Shown: positions 11,217-21,375 of the stretch, in pieces | How the letters are laid out: each line of letters opens with the position of its first letter | Position numbering within the stretch: the first letter of the stretch is position 1 | From: Cystobasidiopsis lactophilus | Lineage: Eukaryota > Basidiomycota > Agaricostilbomycetes > Agaricostilbales > Chionosphaeraceae | Length of the DNA stretch: 64,000 nt | Direction of reading: 5' to 3' | Assembly (NCBI GenBank): GCA_001599975.1 | Contig: BCIO01000004.1 | Coordinates: 595,434-659,433 of the forward strand | Notes under the pieces: model-generated | The model's database searches: none | What the model saw: the letters and a program-made list of their open reading frames with translations, nothing else | Told to the model about the DNA's origin: nothing | Translations under genes and position numbers: made by a program

Positions 11217-11908
11217 ATGGGACAAGAACTGACTACCTTGCAGTGTGTACGATACCCGAACTTCGTTGCACTTAATTCCAAAGGCTGATTTGCCCGGACG
11301 CAGCGCCTTTTGCTGTTTGCCATCCCGCCCTTCTTCCCTCTGACGGTTTTGATTCTGTCGTGGATCCATTACAAGGTCAGTCCTCGGACTTTTGACAGAG
11401 CTGCCCGTGAAGGCAAGCGAGCTGACTTTTGCCCACCAACTGTGTGCAGCCCAAGTCCTGGGAAGAAAAGCTGGCCAATGAGAGATACATGTCTCGCAAA
11501 GACGGAGGTTGCCTTGGTGAGCTGCAATTCCCAACGAGATGTCGAGGCTGTCCACCTGACCCTTTTTTGCCACCCAGCTTGCAAGAGACAGCGTCACGCC
11601 GTGAGCTACTTCAACAGAGTCCTTTGAAGTCTGTGGCGCTCAAAGTCCCCACTCAGGGCCTGGCCCTCCACGGCGCAGACGTTGAAGCTGTGCTAGACTA
11701 CGTTACAATGGGCGGTCGCTCCCACTTCTTTCGCGCGCCGCCGCCGCCGCCTCCTCCTCCTCCCCCGCCGCCTCCTCTTAGCCCTGGAGACGCCCCTGGA
11801 CCCAATCCAGATGAGGTAGGCGGCGATGAGGGAAGAAGAAAACCACGCCGCGGTCGGCACAGACCACGCACGGACGAGGATCCCTTCTTCGTTTTGGAAA
11901 GGCGATAA
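11217..11908 (+). CDS. tandem small membrane protein family, copy 1 (polyproline tail)
   Basis: Unrecognised family. Five exons: 11217-11246, 11304-11375, 11450-11516, 11578-11600 and 11657-11908. They give whole codons, 147 residues. The start MGQELTT fits an N-myristoylation site. Exon 2 encodes one hydrophobic helix (LLLFAIPPFFPLTVLILSW). Exon 3 encodes the family signature (KPKSWEEKLANERYMSRKDG, then GCLAC). Exon 5 begins GLALHGADVEAVLDYV and then turns into a run of about 15 prolines and a basic, arginine-rich end. Unlike copies 2-4 it has Val rather than Cys after HGAD/HGAE. All its introns start with GT. Function is unknown; it could be a membrane-tethered adaptor. The gene model is strong because the same exon sizes recur in three neighbours. 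Confidence 0.75.
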
Positions 11909-12372
11909 AAGGCTGAATCCGGTCGAAAATATGTGCTGCCTATCTGCTGTTTCTAGTGCGAGACGACCCGAAACGCCGGTTGCCGAAGGCATCCGATTCG
12001 AGACTTGGAGTGATCCCTTTGTGCTTGCCTATCTCCTTCAGCGCTTGAGACGTCCTTTTGCTTGGGTATCTGCTTGCTATTTGAGTCTAGAAGCGGACCT
12101 AGGTATGATCTTTGCGGAGCGAGTGGGTCTGTTCGGCACTGGAATGGCGACGACCCCAAAAGGCTGCCCTTTGTTCTTGGCGAGACAGAAACACATTTTG
12201 GAAGGTCTTCTTCTGTAAGGTGTTAACGTCTTCTTTGGTTTCAAGACTGCCAAGCTGGCGACCCAGCCCTTGCTTGCCAACGGCCGATCTCCCTTAACCA
12301 TTGTCCGTCTAGCGTCTGCATTCTCAAATAGCTTGCTTCTAACGTTGCTGATAGACTCGCTTGCCCATCAAA

Positions 12373-13230
12373 ATGGGGCAAGACTGCTGTTCAATGCCGA
12401 CGAGCTGCACCAAGACCTGCCAGGCAAGTTAGGTCTGCGCGCAGACTCGAAAATGCTGATTGTCCAACCAAAAGTATTTCGCCGCGTTCGTTATACCGCC
12501 AATCTTCCCATTGACGGTGCTCGTTTTTGCGTGCATCAAGTTCAAGGCAAGTTGATCGACTTCTCCTTGTCTCTCAAAGCGAACGAACTGATGATTCCCC
12601 GTGGATCAGCCCAAGTCCTGGCAAGAAAAGCTCGCCAACCAACGATACATGTCGCGTAAAGACGGTGGCTGCTTGGGTGAGTCGTTACTCTATGAGAGAG
12701 ACAGTCGCCACCCTAATTCAGTCCTCCAAAGCTTGCCAAAAACAGCGTCATGCAGTAAGCTATCCCATCTGAACCTAGGCGAGTCGCATTGCTTCAAATT
12801 CTATTTTCTTCAGAACTATGCTATACATGGAGCGGAATGTGAGGCCGTGCTCGACCATGTAGCTGCTGGTGGAGGCAAGCATTTCCGGCCGCCCCCGCCT
12901 CCCTATCATTGGCCGCCTCCGCCGCCGTACGTCCCGGGGGGTGCGCCACCAAAATATCACTCGCATCGTGTCGGTCATCGAACGACAGCTCATCGTACTC
13001 ATTACGCATACCATGGCGGCGGCCACCATGGCGCGCCACCTCCAACCTGGGGCCAACCAGCCGCTTCCCATCCCATGCCTGGTGCTCGCCGCCCTCGAAT
13101 CTATGTTGTTCCCTCTGAATCTCCAAGTGGTACCCCGCCGGCAGGAGGGAGCGGGACTTCCAGTAGTTCAAGTGGAACCGGCTCAACTTCAACCGGAAGC
13201 CATGGCACAACCGGGACCTCTTCGTCCTAG
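12373..13230 (+). CDS. tandem small membrane protein family, copy 2 (Pro/His/Ser tail)
   Basis: Same family as copy 1. Exons 12373-12423, 12475-12546, 12610-12676, 12732-12754 and 12814-13230 give 209 residues. The N-terminus is cysteine-rich (MGQDCCSMPTSCTKTCQ), followed by the hydrophobic helix (FAAFVIPPIFPLTVLVFAC) and the core PKSWQEKLANQRYMSRKDGG then CLACQKQRHA. The last exon continues YAIHGAECEAVLDHVAAGGG and then a tail of PPPPPYHW repeats, many histidines and a serine/glycine/threonine-rich end. Introns 1 and 2 start with GC (GCAAGT at 12424 and 12547). Exon 1 differs from that of copy 3 at only a few bases, so the two duplicated recently. Function unknown. Confidence 0.78.
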
Positions 13231-13689
13231 TCGAGTCGCCAAGTAGCTCGGATTCGGACTCTTGTTCGCTTTCTCGTTGAAGTCCTGCCACCCACGCTGT
13301 TTCCTGTTTTACTCCAGCATCGTACTTTGTCTTCTCGCTTGTCCTTTCGTTATGTTCCTTCTCTTTGCCAAATTTCATTATCCTCTCCGCTATGCGGCCG
13401 TTACATAGACTCTACGTGGCTGTTATACTCTTCACGGGAGACGCATGGGCTGTTTTTTCTGCGAGTTTGTCGCACAGTTGCCCGCAATGGTTCATGACCA
13501 TCAGTCGTTCTGGCGACCTGCTCTGCTCTCGAGTCGCTCATACGAGCGCTTCGAAGCCGATGCGGCCGGTCTTGTCAGTCGACCCGGGTTGGACACCTCA
13601 GCCTTCGGCTCGGAATCGCGTTTCTTTGACCGTCTTGACGCTCTTTTTATCCACTTATACGTTCAGTGCATTCCTACTCGCTCCACAAA

Positions 13690-14587
13690 ATGGGGCAAGA
13701 CTGCTGCTCGATGCCGACGAGTTGCACCAAGACCTGCCAGGCAAGTCAAGGTCAAGGGGCGCAGACTCGTTGAAATGCTGATTTTTGCCACCCAAAAAGT
13801 ACTTCATGGCGTTCGCGATCCCGCCAATCTTTCCATTGACGGTGCTCATTTTCGCGTGCATCAAATTCAAAGCGAGTTTTGTTGGACTTCGCCTGGTGTC
13901 TCAAGGCCAACGAGCTGACTGTTCCCCGTGGATCTCTTGCAGCCCAAGTCCTGGGAAGAGAAGCTTGCCAATCAACGGTACATGTCCCGCAAAGATGGAG
14001 GATGCCTTGGTGAGCGAACCCTATTCCAGTTCGGGAGACCGCCACCCTGACTCGCCACCAAGCTTGCCACGCGCAGCGCAAAGCGGTGAGTCCTGTTCGA
14101 ATACATGCCTTTATTCCTTTCAGTGAGATCAATTCTCTGATAGGGGACGGCTCTTCACGGCGCCGACTGCAATGCAGTCTTGGACTGGGTCGGCGCCGGC
14201 GGTGGCACCAACTACCCTCCTCCACCTTACCCCGGCGGACCTCCTGCATACTTTGCCGGCTTTGGACACGGACACCACCAACATCCTACAAGGTATCAGC
14301 CGCCGGCTTATGCCGTCGTTGCGTCTGGCCACAAGCACAGTCGCAGCCACCCTTCGAGACACGGCCACGGCCACCCGGTGACGGCGAGGTCCGGCCCGCC
14401 AGCTCATTCTCCTCACGTTGTCGCCCCGGCTGGAGTCGTTTTTGTGTCTGACCATCACGGTCACCTATACCCCCTTCCAGCCGGTAACTATGGCACAGTT
14501 CCCACTGCTTCTACTGTAGCCACTCATGGGAGCAAACTCTCCAGTGATACTCAAGTCAACACAAGTTCCCCCATTGTCCATACTTGA
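13690..14587 (+). CDS. tandem small membrane protein family, copy 3 (His/Gly-rich tail)
   Basis: Same family. Exons 13690-13740, 13800-13871, 13943-14009, 14063-14085 and 14144-14587 give 218 residues. The N-terminal exon is nearly identical to copy 2 (MGQDCCSMPTSCTKTCQ). The membrane helix is FMAFAIPPIFPLTVLIFAC, and the core is PKSWEEKLANQRYMSRKDGG then CLACHAQRKA. Exon 5 starts GTALHGADCNAVLDWVGAGG and continues with a proline/tyrosine segment and a histidine-rich stretch (HGHHQHP, HKHSRSHPSRHGHGHP). Introns 1 and 2 again start with GC (13741 and 13872). Its downstream flank holds the hAT-like element. Function unknown. Confidence 0.78.
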
Positions 14588-14912
14588 CGAGATGCAAAGC
14601 GAACGGCTCTGTTTCGATGAATATTTCCCTTATGCCAGCTGACGAGCACGATGTCTCCTTGGAAGCCTGGATCGGAAAGGCAAGCAAACCAAGCGCCCAC
14701 ACAAGGCTGTTATCACTCGTCAATGCAACACAAATCCATGAGAGGGCAGGTAGCAAGCTGGGATGCAAGTTAGAGAGCGGCAGGAGGCCATGAGACGAGG
14801 GACTGGATTTGCCGTTGTGGGCAGGCCCCTCTCGACGCTAGATCGTCTTGGAACATACGTCGAGCTACAGGTCTAGAGTACCGCAGCAGACTTTGGCGTG
14901 ACAATGGACAGG
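14588..14912. other. intergenic, no gene recognised
   Basis: About 325 bases between the copy 3 stop and the left target-site duplication of the hAT-like element. Only short frames in competing phases are present. I see no protein or RNA signal. Confidence 0.5.
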
Positions 14913-14920
14913 CACCAGCT
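14913..14920. repeat. left target-site duplication CACCAGCT
   Basis: Eight bases repeated exactly at 15424-15431, immediately outside the inverted repeats of the hAT-like element. Confidence 0.88.
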
Positions 14921-15423
14921 TAGGGTTGGCCACGAACAAGTTCGAACAGTTCGTGGTTCGTTCGCAAGGTTCGTGAGCTCAGGGAGGGCTGTTCGTTTGT
15001 TCGTGTTCGTGTTCGTGGCTGTTCGTAGACTATGGGCGGGCACTACAAAGATCAGGGGGGCCGCGAAATTGCTCTATTGAGGGCCCAAAATGGCACTGGA
15101 GGAAATCTGGTCTGCACTCCAGGCGCAGGGACGACGTCCGCAGACTGTATTTGACCCGAGCCGGGCCGAACCGCAGACAATTTTGGCGGTGGGAACTCCG
15201 GGAACTTCGGCAAAGCCGATCTGCGGTTCCCCCGCCTGCACTCCCGGCGCAGACACGCTTTCCTCCTGTGTGGACCGAATCCGCCGCCCTGAGAGCCAAA
15301 ACCTCTGTTCGTTCGTTCGTGTTCGTGTTCGCAGCTGTTCGTGGCCACGAACAACGAACGAACAACCACGAACACGAACAAACAAACATTTTGTGCGAAC
15401 AACCGAGTTCGTTGCCAACCTTA
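14921..15423. mobile_element. non-autonomous hAT-like DNA transposon (MITE), 503 bp
   Basis: The ends are imperfect terminal inverted repeats: TAGGGTTGGCCACGAAC on the left and, read inwards, TAAGGTTGGCAACGAAC on the right (15 of 17 bases). The element is flanked on both sides by the 8-bp direct repeat CACCAGCT (14913-14920 and 15424-15431). An 8-bp duplication and TA(A/G)GG termini are typical of hAT elements. Both subterminal regions (about 14931-15030 and 15303-15412) are packed with TTCGT/ACGAA repeats in both orientations, as expected for hAT transposase-binding arrays. No transposase frame exists, so it would need a source elsewhere. The perfect target duplication suggests a fairly recent insertion. 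Confidence 0.85.
15168..15229. repeat. internal hairpin inside the hAT-like element
   Basis: GAACCGCAGA (15168-15177) pairs with TCTGCGGTTC (15220-15229) as a perfect 10-base inverted repeat around a 42-base loop. It sits in the centre of the element, apart from the terminal arrays, and may be a leftover of its parent sequence. Confidence 0.6.
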
Positions 15424-15431
15424 CACCAGCT
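15424..15431. repeat. right target-site duplication CACCAGCT
   Basis: Exact copy of 14913-14920 at the other boundary of the element. Removing one copy plus the element restores a continuous pre-insertion sequence. Confidence 0.88.
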
Positions 15432-16445
15432 GAAGACGGCCCCGTCCAACCTTGCGCAGGAGCAGTCGACTCGGCCCTGGCACTTCACTAGCAGTTCCGG
15501 TAGCCAGCCGCCTCCGCCCATGGGAACCAGACAGATCGACGTCGGAGCTCGAGGCGAGCCTGCCGAAGCAGCGTTGCCATTGAGGCCTCGCTTGCAAGTT
15601 TTGTTGTTGTTTTGCTCGCGCCGCTCGCTGTTCAACGCTGGCTTCCTGGACCCGCTGCTGTCTGAATGGTCGACGTGGTTATGCTCTAGTCGATGTGTTC
15701 TGGTGACATGATGCTTGAAGAGCTGGAGGACGGCCGGCTGGGCGATTTGCTCGCGTTTACCGGGGATTGATGTTGGTGCGTGCAGTTCCCAATACGCTGT
15801 CCGGCCTTGTTATAAGCTCATCATTTTGGCGTCACTGAACAGACTCGTCCGCGGTTTGTGCTGTTCGCATTGGCGAGCTCTCGACAATGGGGTTCATCAG
15901 AGTTGAGCGGCGACGAGTTTGACCACTTTTCAGCCGTGATCATCATTCGGTTTAGATTGGAGCTCAACACGGACATCAAGAGCATCACGAGCACCGACGG
16001 CCATCCAAATCCAGCCCTCGCATCGCCACCAGCAAGGTCGTGGCCTCCTCGACTTTCCTTCACCGGTGGCGAAAAGGAGCTCGACTCACATCCTACAACT
16101 GGCAGAATGCACTACCGAGACCTATTGGCATGTATAAGAAACTGGCCAAGAAGGCGTGTTACCCAAAGAGCAGAAAGAAAAGAGATGGCTTCTGCGAGGG
16201 TCTTTCTCTCCCCAAATGTCCTGGACGACGACAGGTACCCAGACCGAACACAGCCGCGACGTCTTCTCCGTGATTCTTTCGGGCAGAGAGTCCCCCCAAT
16301 GCCCTTCTTCCGACCAACAAGGACTGATTCTCTTCGAATTTCATTCTGCTCTGCTAGAGAGGGCACCGGACCCTTCCTTTGCCTATCTTTGCTTGTCTTG
16401 CCACATCTCCCTACGTAGAGCTGTACACTGGCCGAACCTACAGTC
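15432..16445. other. intergenic between the hAT-like element and array copy 4
   Basis: About 1 kb without a gene I can support. Frames of 80-190 codons exist on both strands but overlap each other and carry no recognisable domain. One minus-strand frame near 15830-16060 has a short hydrophobic run (WPSVLVMLLMSVLSS), but nothing else supports it. The right end should hold the promoter of copy 4. Confidence 0.45.
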
Positions 16446-17276
16446 ATGGGCCAGGAGAACAGTAACGCTTGGAAGGTCCGTTCATCTGTTATTGACCTTC
16501 TTCGCAAGCTCACTTTGACCACTTAGTATGCTCTTCTGTTCGGCATACCGCCGTTCTTTCCTTTGACAGTTCTGATCTTTTCCTGCATTCACTTCAAGGT
16601 TGGTTTCTGAAACTGTCCGAGGACCGAGAATTCTGACCAACTGATGGTGGCGCCTTTTTGATCTTTTGTAGCCCAAGTCGTGGGAAGAGAAGCTCGCGAA
16701 CGAAAGATACATGTCCCGCAAAGACGGTGGCTGCATCGGTACGTGGCCCCGATTGAGGAGGTTGCACAGCCACCCTTGACCATTCGCCCCGCAGCTTGCA
16801 AGCCCCAACGCCATGCAGTGAGCTTTCTGACTTGGCTCAACCTATCCAATACGCGTAGATCTCATTTTGCTCCACTCCAGAACCTGGCCGTACACGGCGC
16901 AGACTGCAACGCCGTGCTTGACTACGTGGCGGCGGGTGGCGGGACGCATTTCCGGCCGCCTGGGCGGTCGCGCCGCCACCCCTCCGCATATGGCCATTCT
17001 GACAGCCACGGCCACCATCGATCTCACCATCGGGCCTCGTATTCTTCGGATGACGGCTCAGATCCATGGGCGGTGCCCGGTCGATCTCACCGAAGTCGAG
17101 GCTTCATGATGAGCGGCGGTGGCGGCGGACCTGCCCAGTACTCTCATGCAGGCGTGCTGGCCTATATCAAAGCGAACGAGAAGCAGTTCGCCGGCTTGGG
17201 CCACAAGGTCTTCGCCAACGAGCTGCACAAGTTACACGGTGGAACGGATCTCGCCCGGCCTTATGCAGACGTCTAA
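16446..17276 (+). CDS. tandem small membrane protein family, copy 4 (basic/Gly tail with helical end)
   Basis: Same family. Exons 16446-16475, 16527-16598, 16672-16738, 16795-16817 and 16881-17276 give 195 residues. The start MGQENSNAWK fits an N-myristoylation consensus (Gly2, Ser6). The helix is ALLFGIPPFFPLTVLIFSC and the core PKSWEEKLANERYMSRKDGG then CIACKPQRHA. Exon 5 begins NLAVHGADCNAVLDYVAAGG and is followed by a His/Ser/Arg-rich linker. It ends in a new, apparently folded segment (VLAYIKANEKQFAGLGHKVF, then ANELHKLHGG) absent from the other copies. All introns start with GT. It is separated from copy 3 by 1.9 kb holding the hAT-like element. Function unknown. Confidence 0.78.
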
Positions 17277-17905
17277 GAGGACAGGGTGGTTGTGTTATGA
17301 CGTTAAAGCCACTACTCGTCGTGTCGTAGCGTCACATGGGAGGCGTCGCGCTCTGTTTGCAAATTCCATTTTGCCACCACTATCCTTTGCTACCGTAGCT
17401 GGCCTGGACAGCGATCCCGGCATCATCTTGCACTTAAGACTCGGGCAGCTTCGATATTTGTACGACATCAATAAGCGCAGTCAATTTAGCTCTGACGGAC
17501 TTGTGCGCCGCACCTTGGTGGCAAATGGCTCTAACGTCGATTCTTCCGTCGAGTGGCGCCTTTGTACAGCGGCTCAATGTAGCTATCAACTCAAAGAAGG
17601 AACTGTAGTCAGATCCACAGAGCTGAGGTTGACGCCGCGCATGAATGACGAGAGCGAATGAGACAGATTGGATTGCAGACTGGCTGCCCTTCTGGCTCAA
17701 GCAAGGCCGCCGATCCCGCTTGAGGCGACTCTTAAGCAATAAACAAGCATGCCACCGGGCCACAGTGGCAAAAAGCACAGCCCAATTTGCTGAAACGAGC
17801 GCCTTGGGCATCCGAGGGATTGCAGAGTTTCGTTTAAGCCCGAACAACAGCGGCCTGGCATTCACGCCACTGGGACAACGGAAGCAGCGCAGCTCAAGCT
17901 TCAAG
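17277..17905. other. intergenic, likely promoter of the CID1-like gene
   Basis: About 630 bases between array copy 4 and the ATG at 17906. An in-frame upstream ATG at 17645 would extend the CID1-like protein by 87 residues (MTRANETDWIADW), but that part lacks the composition of the downstream exon and I regard it as untranslated. Confidence 0.4.
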
Positions 17906-20900
17906 ATGGACAGGGAGAAGCTGCAGCTCGAGCTGACAGCCAAACTCGGCAGGCGGTCGAAGTCGTCCAACCCTCAGCTTGGCGAGCGACAAGCATCGAC
18001 TCCGATGAGCTCGAGCTTCTCCCGCAGCCGGGCGCCTTCGCCCACCGCGTCCGAAGCAGGCGGCTCGACGTCCAGGCTCGAGCTGAGCAACCCAGAGCAG
18101 GCCGCGCTGCTCACGACTTACCTCCAAGTGAATCTTTGTTGCCTTTCCCTTGCTGCCCATTGGCCGTGCCTCTGAACGCTGTTCCAAGGGCCACTTTCTG
18201 CCGTCCATCTTGCCTACGCATGCCGAGTACGCAGAGAAGGAGTCGACCAGACAGCGCCTCGAGGCCCTCGCGCACTCGGTTTTGCCTGGCTCAAAGCTCT
18301 TGCCGTTTGGCTCGACAGCCAATGGCATGTCCCTGCGCAACTCTGGTGAATCCCTGGCTCCTGTTTGGCTTGGGTGCATTGGGCTTAGCGAGCAAGCGCA
18401 GACATGGACCTGTGCTGCATCCTGCCCGACCAAGTCGAAGGCCAGCCTCGAAAGACTCCAGCTGAGCTTGTCGAGCAGCTCGGCGCCGTCATTGAGCGAG
18501 GTGCGTTGCTGCTATTGTCTAAAGCCTATTCGGGCTGCATTGACTTTGGCGCGCGCACAGCTGATCCCACGATTCTGGTCAAGATGCTGCCTCGAGCGCG
18601 AATACCCATCATCAAGCTGACCATCCCACCGTCGCCCACCTCGCCGTTTGGCATGTCCTGCGACATTGGCTTTGAGAACAGATTGGCCCTGGAGAACACC
18701 CGGTTGCTCTTTACTTATGCCATGGCCGACTCGCGACTAAGAACGATGGTCCTATTTAGTGCGTTCGATTTGCCATTCTCCCCCCTCGCACCTTAGAAGA
18801 CTGACTGCCGCCCTCTTTGAACTACCAGTCAAGGTCTGGACTAAGAGGCGAAAGATCAACAACCCTTATGTTGGCACTTTAAGCTCCTACGGCTACGTCC
18901 TCATGGTCATCTATTACCTGGCCCACGTTTGCAAAGAGCCCGTCCTCCCGTGCGTTGTTTGGCCCTCCCTTTTAAGCTTCGAAATCCGATTGACCTGCCA
19001 CCGGCGCCACAGGAATCTGCAGCGCATGCAGCCGGTCAAAAACCTGCCGGTGGAGTCGGTCGAAATCGACGGCCACGACGTCTGGTTCTTTGACGACATG
19101 GAACTCCTTCCACACGTCTGGTGCAGCAAAAACAACGACAACGTCGGCGCCTTGCTCATCGGCTTTTTCCTGCACTTCGCCAAGGACTTCAACTACTCGA
19201 CCGATGTCATCTCCATCCGCTCCCAGAACGGCCTGCTGTCCAAGAACTATAAAGGCTGGCACATTGACGTGCGTCCACTGTATCCGGCCGGCATCTTGGT
19301 GTATCGCTGACCCAAAAATTTTGACGCCACAGCGGGAAGCCGAAATCGAGAAATTCGGCGGACCACGCGACCTAAGTCGGTTTTGCGTCGAGGTGCGAGT
19401 CCTTGTCGCCTCCATCAGCTCAAGTCTGATAGCTGCGACATGTGCGCACAGGACCCCTTCCAAACCGAGTACAATGTGGCACGAACAGTAACGAGAGACG
19501 GGCTTTTCACGGCAGGTCTAGCTTTGCCACCGCAACGATGCCTGCCCTAATGCTTCAGAACCGTTTCTGCAGATCCGACATGAGATTCAGCGAGCATCAA
19601 GACTGCTTTGCGGGCGCGCCGACCGGATATCGACCCTCATCGCCGAGCTGTGCGAAGAGCGCGAGGACGTGCTGATCCCCTGCCCGCCCGGAGGCAGTTC
19701 CTCCAGCGGGAGAAGACAGTCCGCGCCTTCTCCTCGCCTTCGACCCGTTGACTCCTCCCGCTCCTTCCCCACCATGCAGAGCAAGGACGGCCAGATGATG
19801 GACTTCCGGAATTGGGTGGCCGCCAACGCTGTCAACGTCCCGAACTACCACTTGAACTCCCACCACGGTGCCTACAGCTCTCGCTCGTCTAGCACATACT
19901 CGTCGCCGCCCCTTCCACAAGGCGGCTTCCCTAGCACCAGCCAATACCCCGCTGGCGCTCCCTCCGACTCCTACACCGACCTGGCCCAGGCCATGCAACA
20001 AAGCCTCACCGCATCCAGCTCTCGTCCACGAATAGGCAACGGCACTAGCAAGCCGTACAACCCTAATCGCCATCTTGGCGCCTCGTATCAACCGAACCGC
20101 AGCAGCAGGGGGCAACACCAGTACCAGTCTTATCAGGGCCGCAACTCGCAGAACGCCTACCTCTCCGCTTCGTCATCGTCCGTCATGCACATTTACCCGC
20201 CGACACTGGAACGTCGATCGTCGTGGGACGGCTCGACAGCTTCCAACCACCGGGGCGGCAACTCTGAGCCGCCGCAAGCGTCAACTTCGTATCAGGAAAG
20301 CTCTTCCACCGGTCGCCCCTCCCTCACCGCTCCCACCAGCCCCATCGTGGGCTCTGCCGCCGTCCCTTCATACCAACGGACGACCAACTATTCCTTCAGC
20401 CAGCCCTCCTATCATCCGCACCGCAGCCAAAGCCACTCACGGGCAGACCAACGGCAAGCGGCGCTCGGCCGCCAAACCAACGGCCTCTTGGCCGCCTCCA
20501 TCAACTTTGGCAACTTTTCGGGCGATGGGCCGATCGAGCCCGCCACACCTTCCTTGTTGCAAGGAACGCATAGCATGTTAAGCCCGCCAGTGCAAGGCGG
20601 CGAAGAGGAGGAGCACGAAGTCATCTCCTTTGGCGACGTCCGTGTCTTTCGGCGGGCTGCATCGTGCGTGCCTCCCCTGCGAGGTGTACCGATCGTCTCA
20701 TGCTCGTTTGATTAGATCCGAATCTGGGCCGTCCTACATCTCGAGAGTGGGACCAAGGAAAGCTTCAACGCTTCCGCAAGTCGTTGAAGCCCAGGAGTCG
20801 CACGCTCGCCCAGGCAGTAAGAGCCGTCCCATCCTCCGGTGTGTCTGTCTGACAACTTTGTTCCAGCACCTGTCAACTCCCCTTCTTTTTCACTGCCCTC

Positions 20901-21136
20901 GGCTGGCAAAGGTACGTCCAGTGATTCCAGCTCTGGCCGGAGAAGGGAGCTGACGCCACAATCTAGGCCCGCCGACCCTCGTATCGTCGCCGCGCAACAA
21001 GCAGCACCATATCAACGGACAGCAACCACAACCAGCCCAGCCCAATGGAATCAATCTCGAAGAGCCACTTGCAGGGCTGTCGTTGCAGCCACCGCCGCCA
21101 GCCAAGGCTCCCACCTCGTCCAAGAAGGGGAGATGA
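17906..21136 (+). CDS. CID1-family RNA nucleotidyltransferase (non-canonical poly(A)/poly(U) polymerase)
   Basis: Adds nucleotides to RNA 3' ends (family knowledge: S. pombe Cid1/Cid13, TUTases). Twelve exons from 17906-18127 to 20967-21136 sum to 2583 bases, about 860 residues. The catalytic palm has the GS motif and Asp pair (LLPFGSTANGMSLRNSDMDL). It is followed by IPIIKLTIP, the PAP/25A-associated region (VWTKRRKINNP, TLSSYGYVLMVIYYL) and DPFQTEYNVARTV. A long serine/asparagine/proline-rich tail (about residues 390-860) ends NLEEPLAGLSLQPPPP and then a lysine-rich end. One intron starts with GC (19512). No RNA-binding motif is visible in the tail. Sequence does not settle whether it adds U or A. 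Confidence 0.88.
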
Positions 21137-21375
21137 GCAGATCTGTGTTTTCGGAGTTTCTCTCTAGGCTCTGGAGTCACCTAGCGTCTTATCTTGTAAA
21201 GAGGATTGCCATGCATTTTTGGAGGATTAACTCGGTTCTCATTCGCGCCGCCGCAAGGGCAACGGAGGGCTGCTCGATAGCTCTCACGGACACAGTGCGC
21301 GGCTTGAAGCCATGCGAATGATTGTATGCTGCTATATAATGGAGGGGTAGCGTTTAAAAGGTCTAAAGTGAGAGC

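Noticed and set aside
12373-14587. Array copies 2 and 3 as pseudogenes because exon 1 lacks a GT donor
   Set aside because: GCAAGT/GCGAGT donors restore exactly the exon sizes of copies 1 and 4 with full open frames.
15090-15711. Coding frames inside and across the hAT-like element
   Set aside because: They come from the repeated TTCGT/ACGAA arrays and GC-rich centre, and show no transposase residues.
17645-17905. Upstream in-frame start for the CID1-like gene
   Set aside because: The added 87 residues show no family similarity and no codon bias; the ATG at 17906 starts a typical charged N-terminus.
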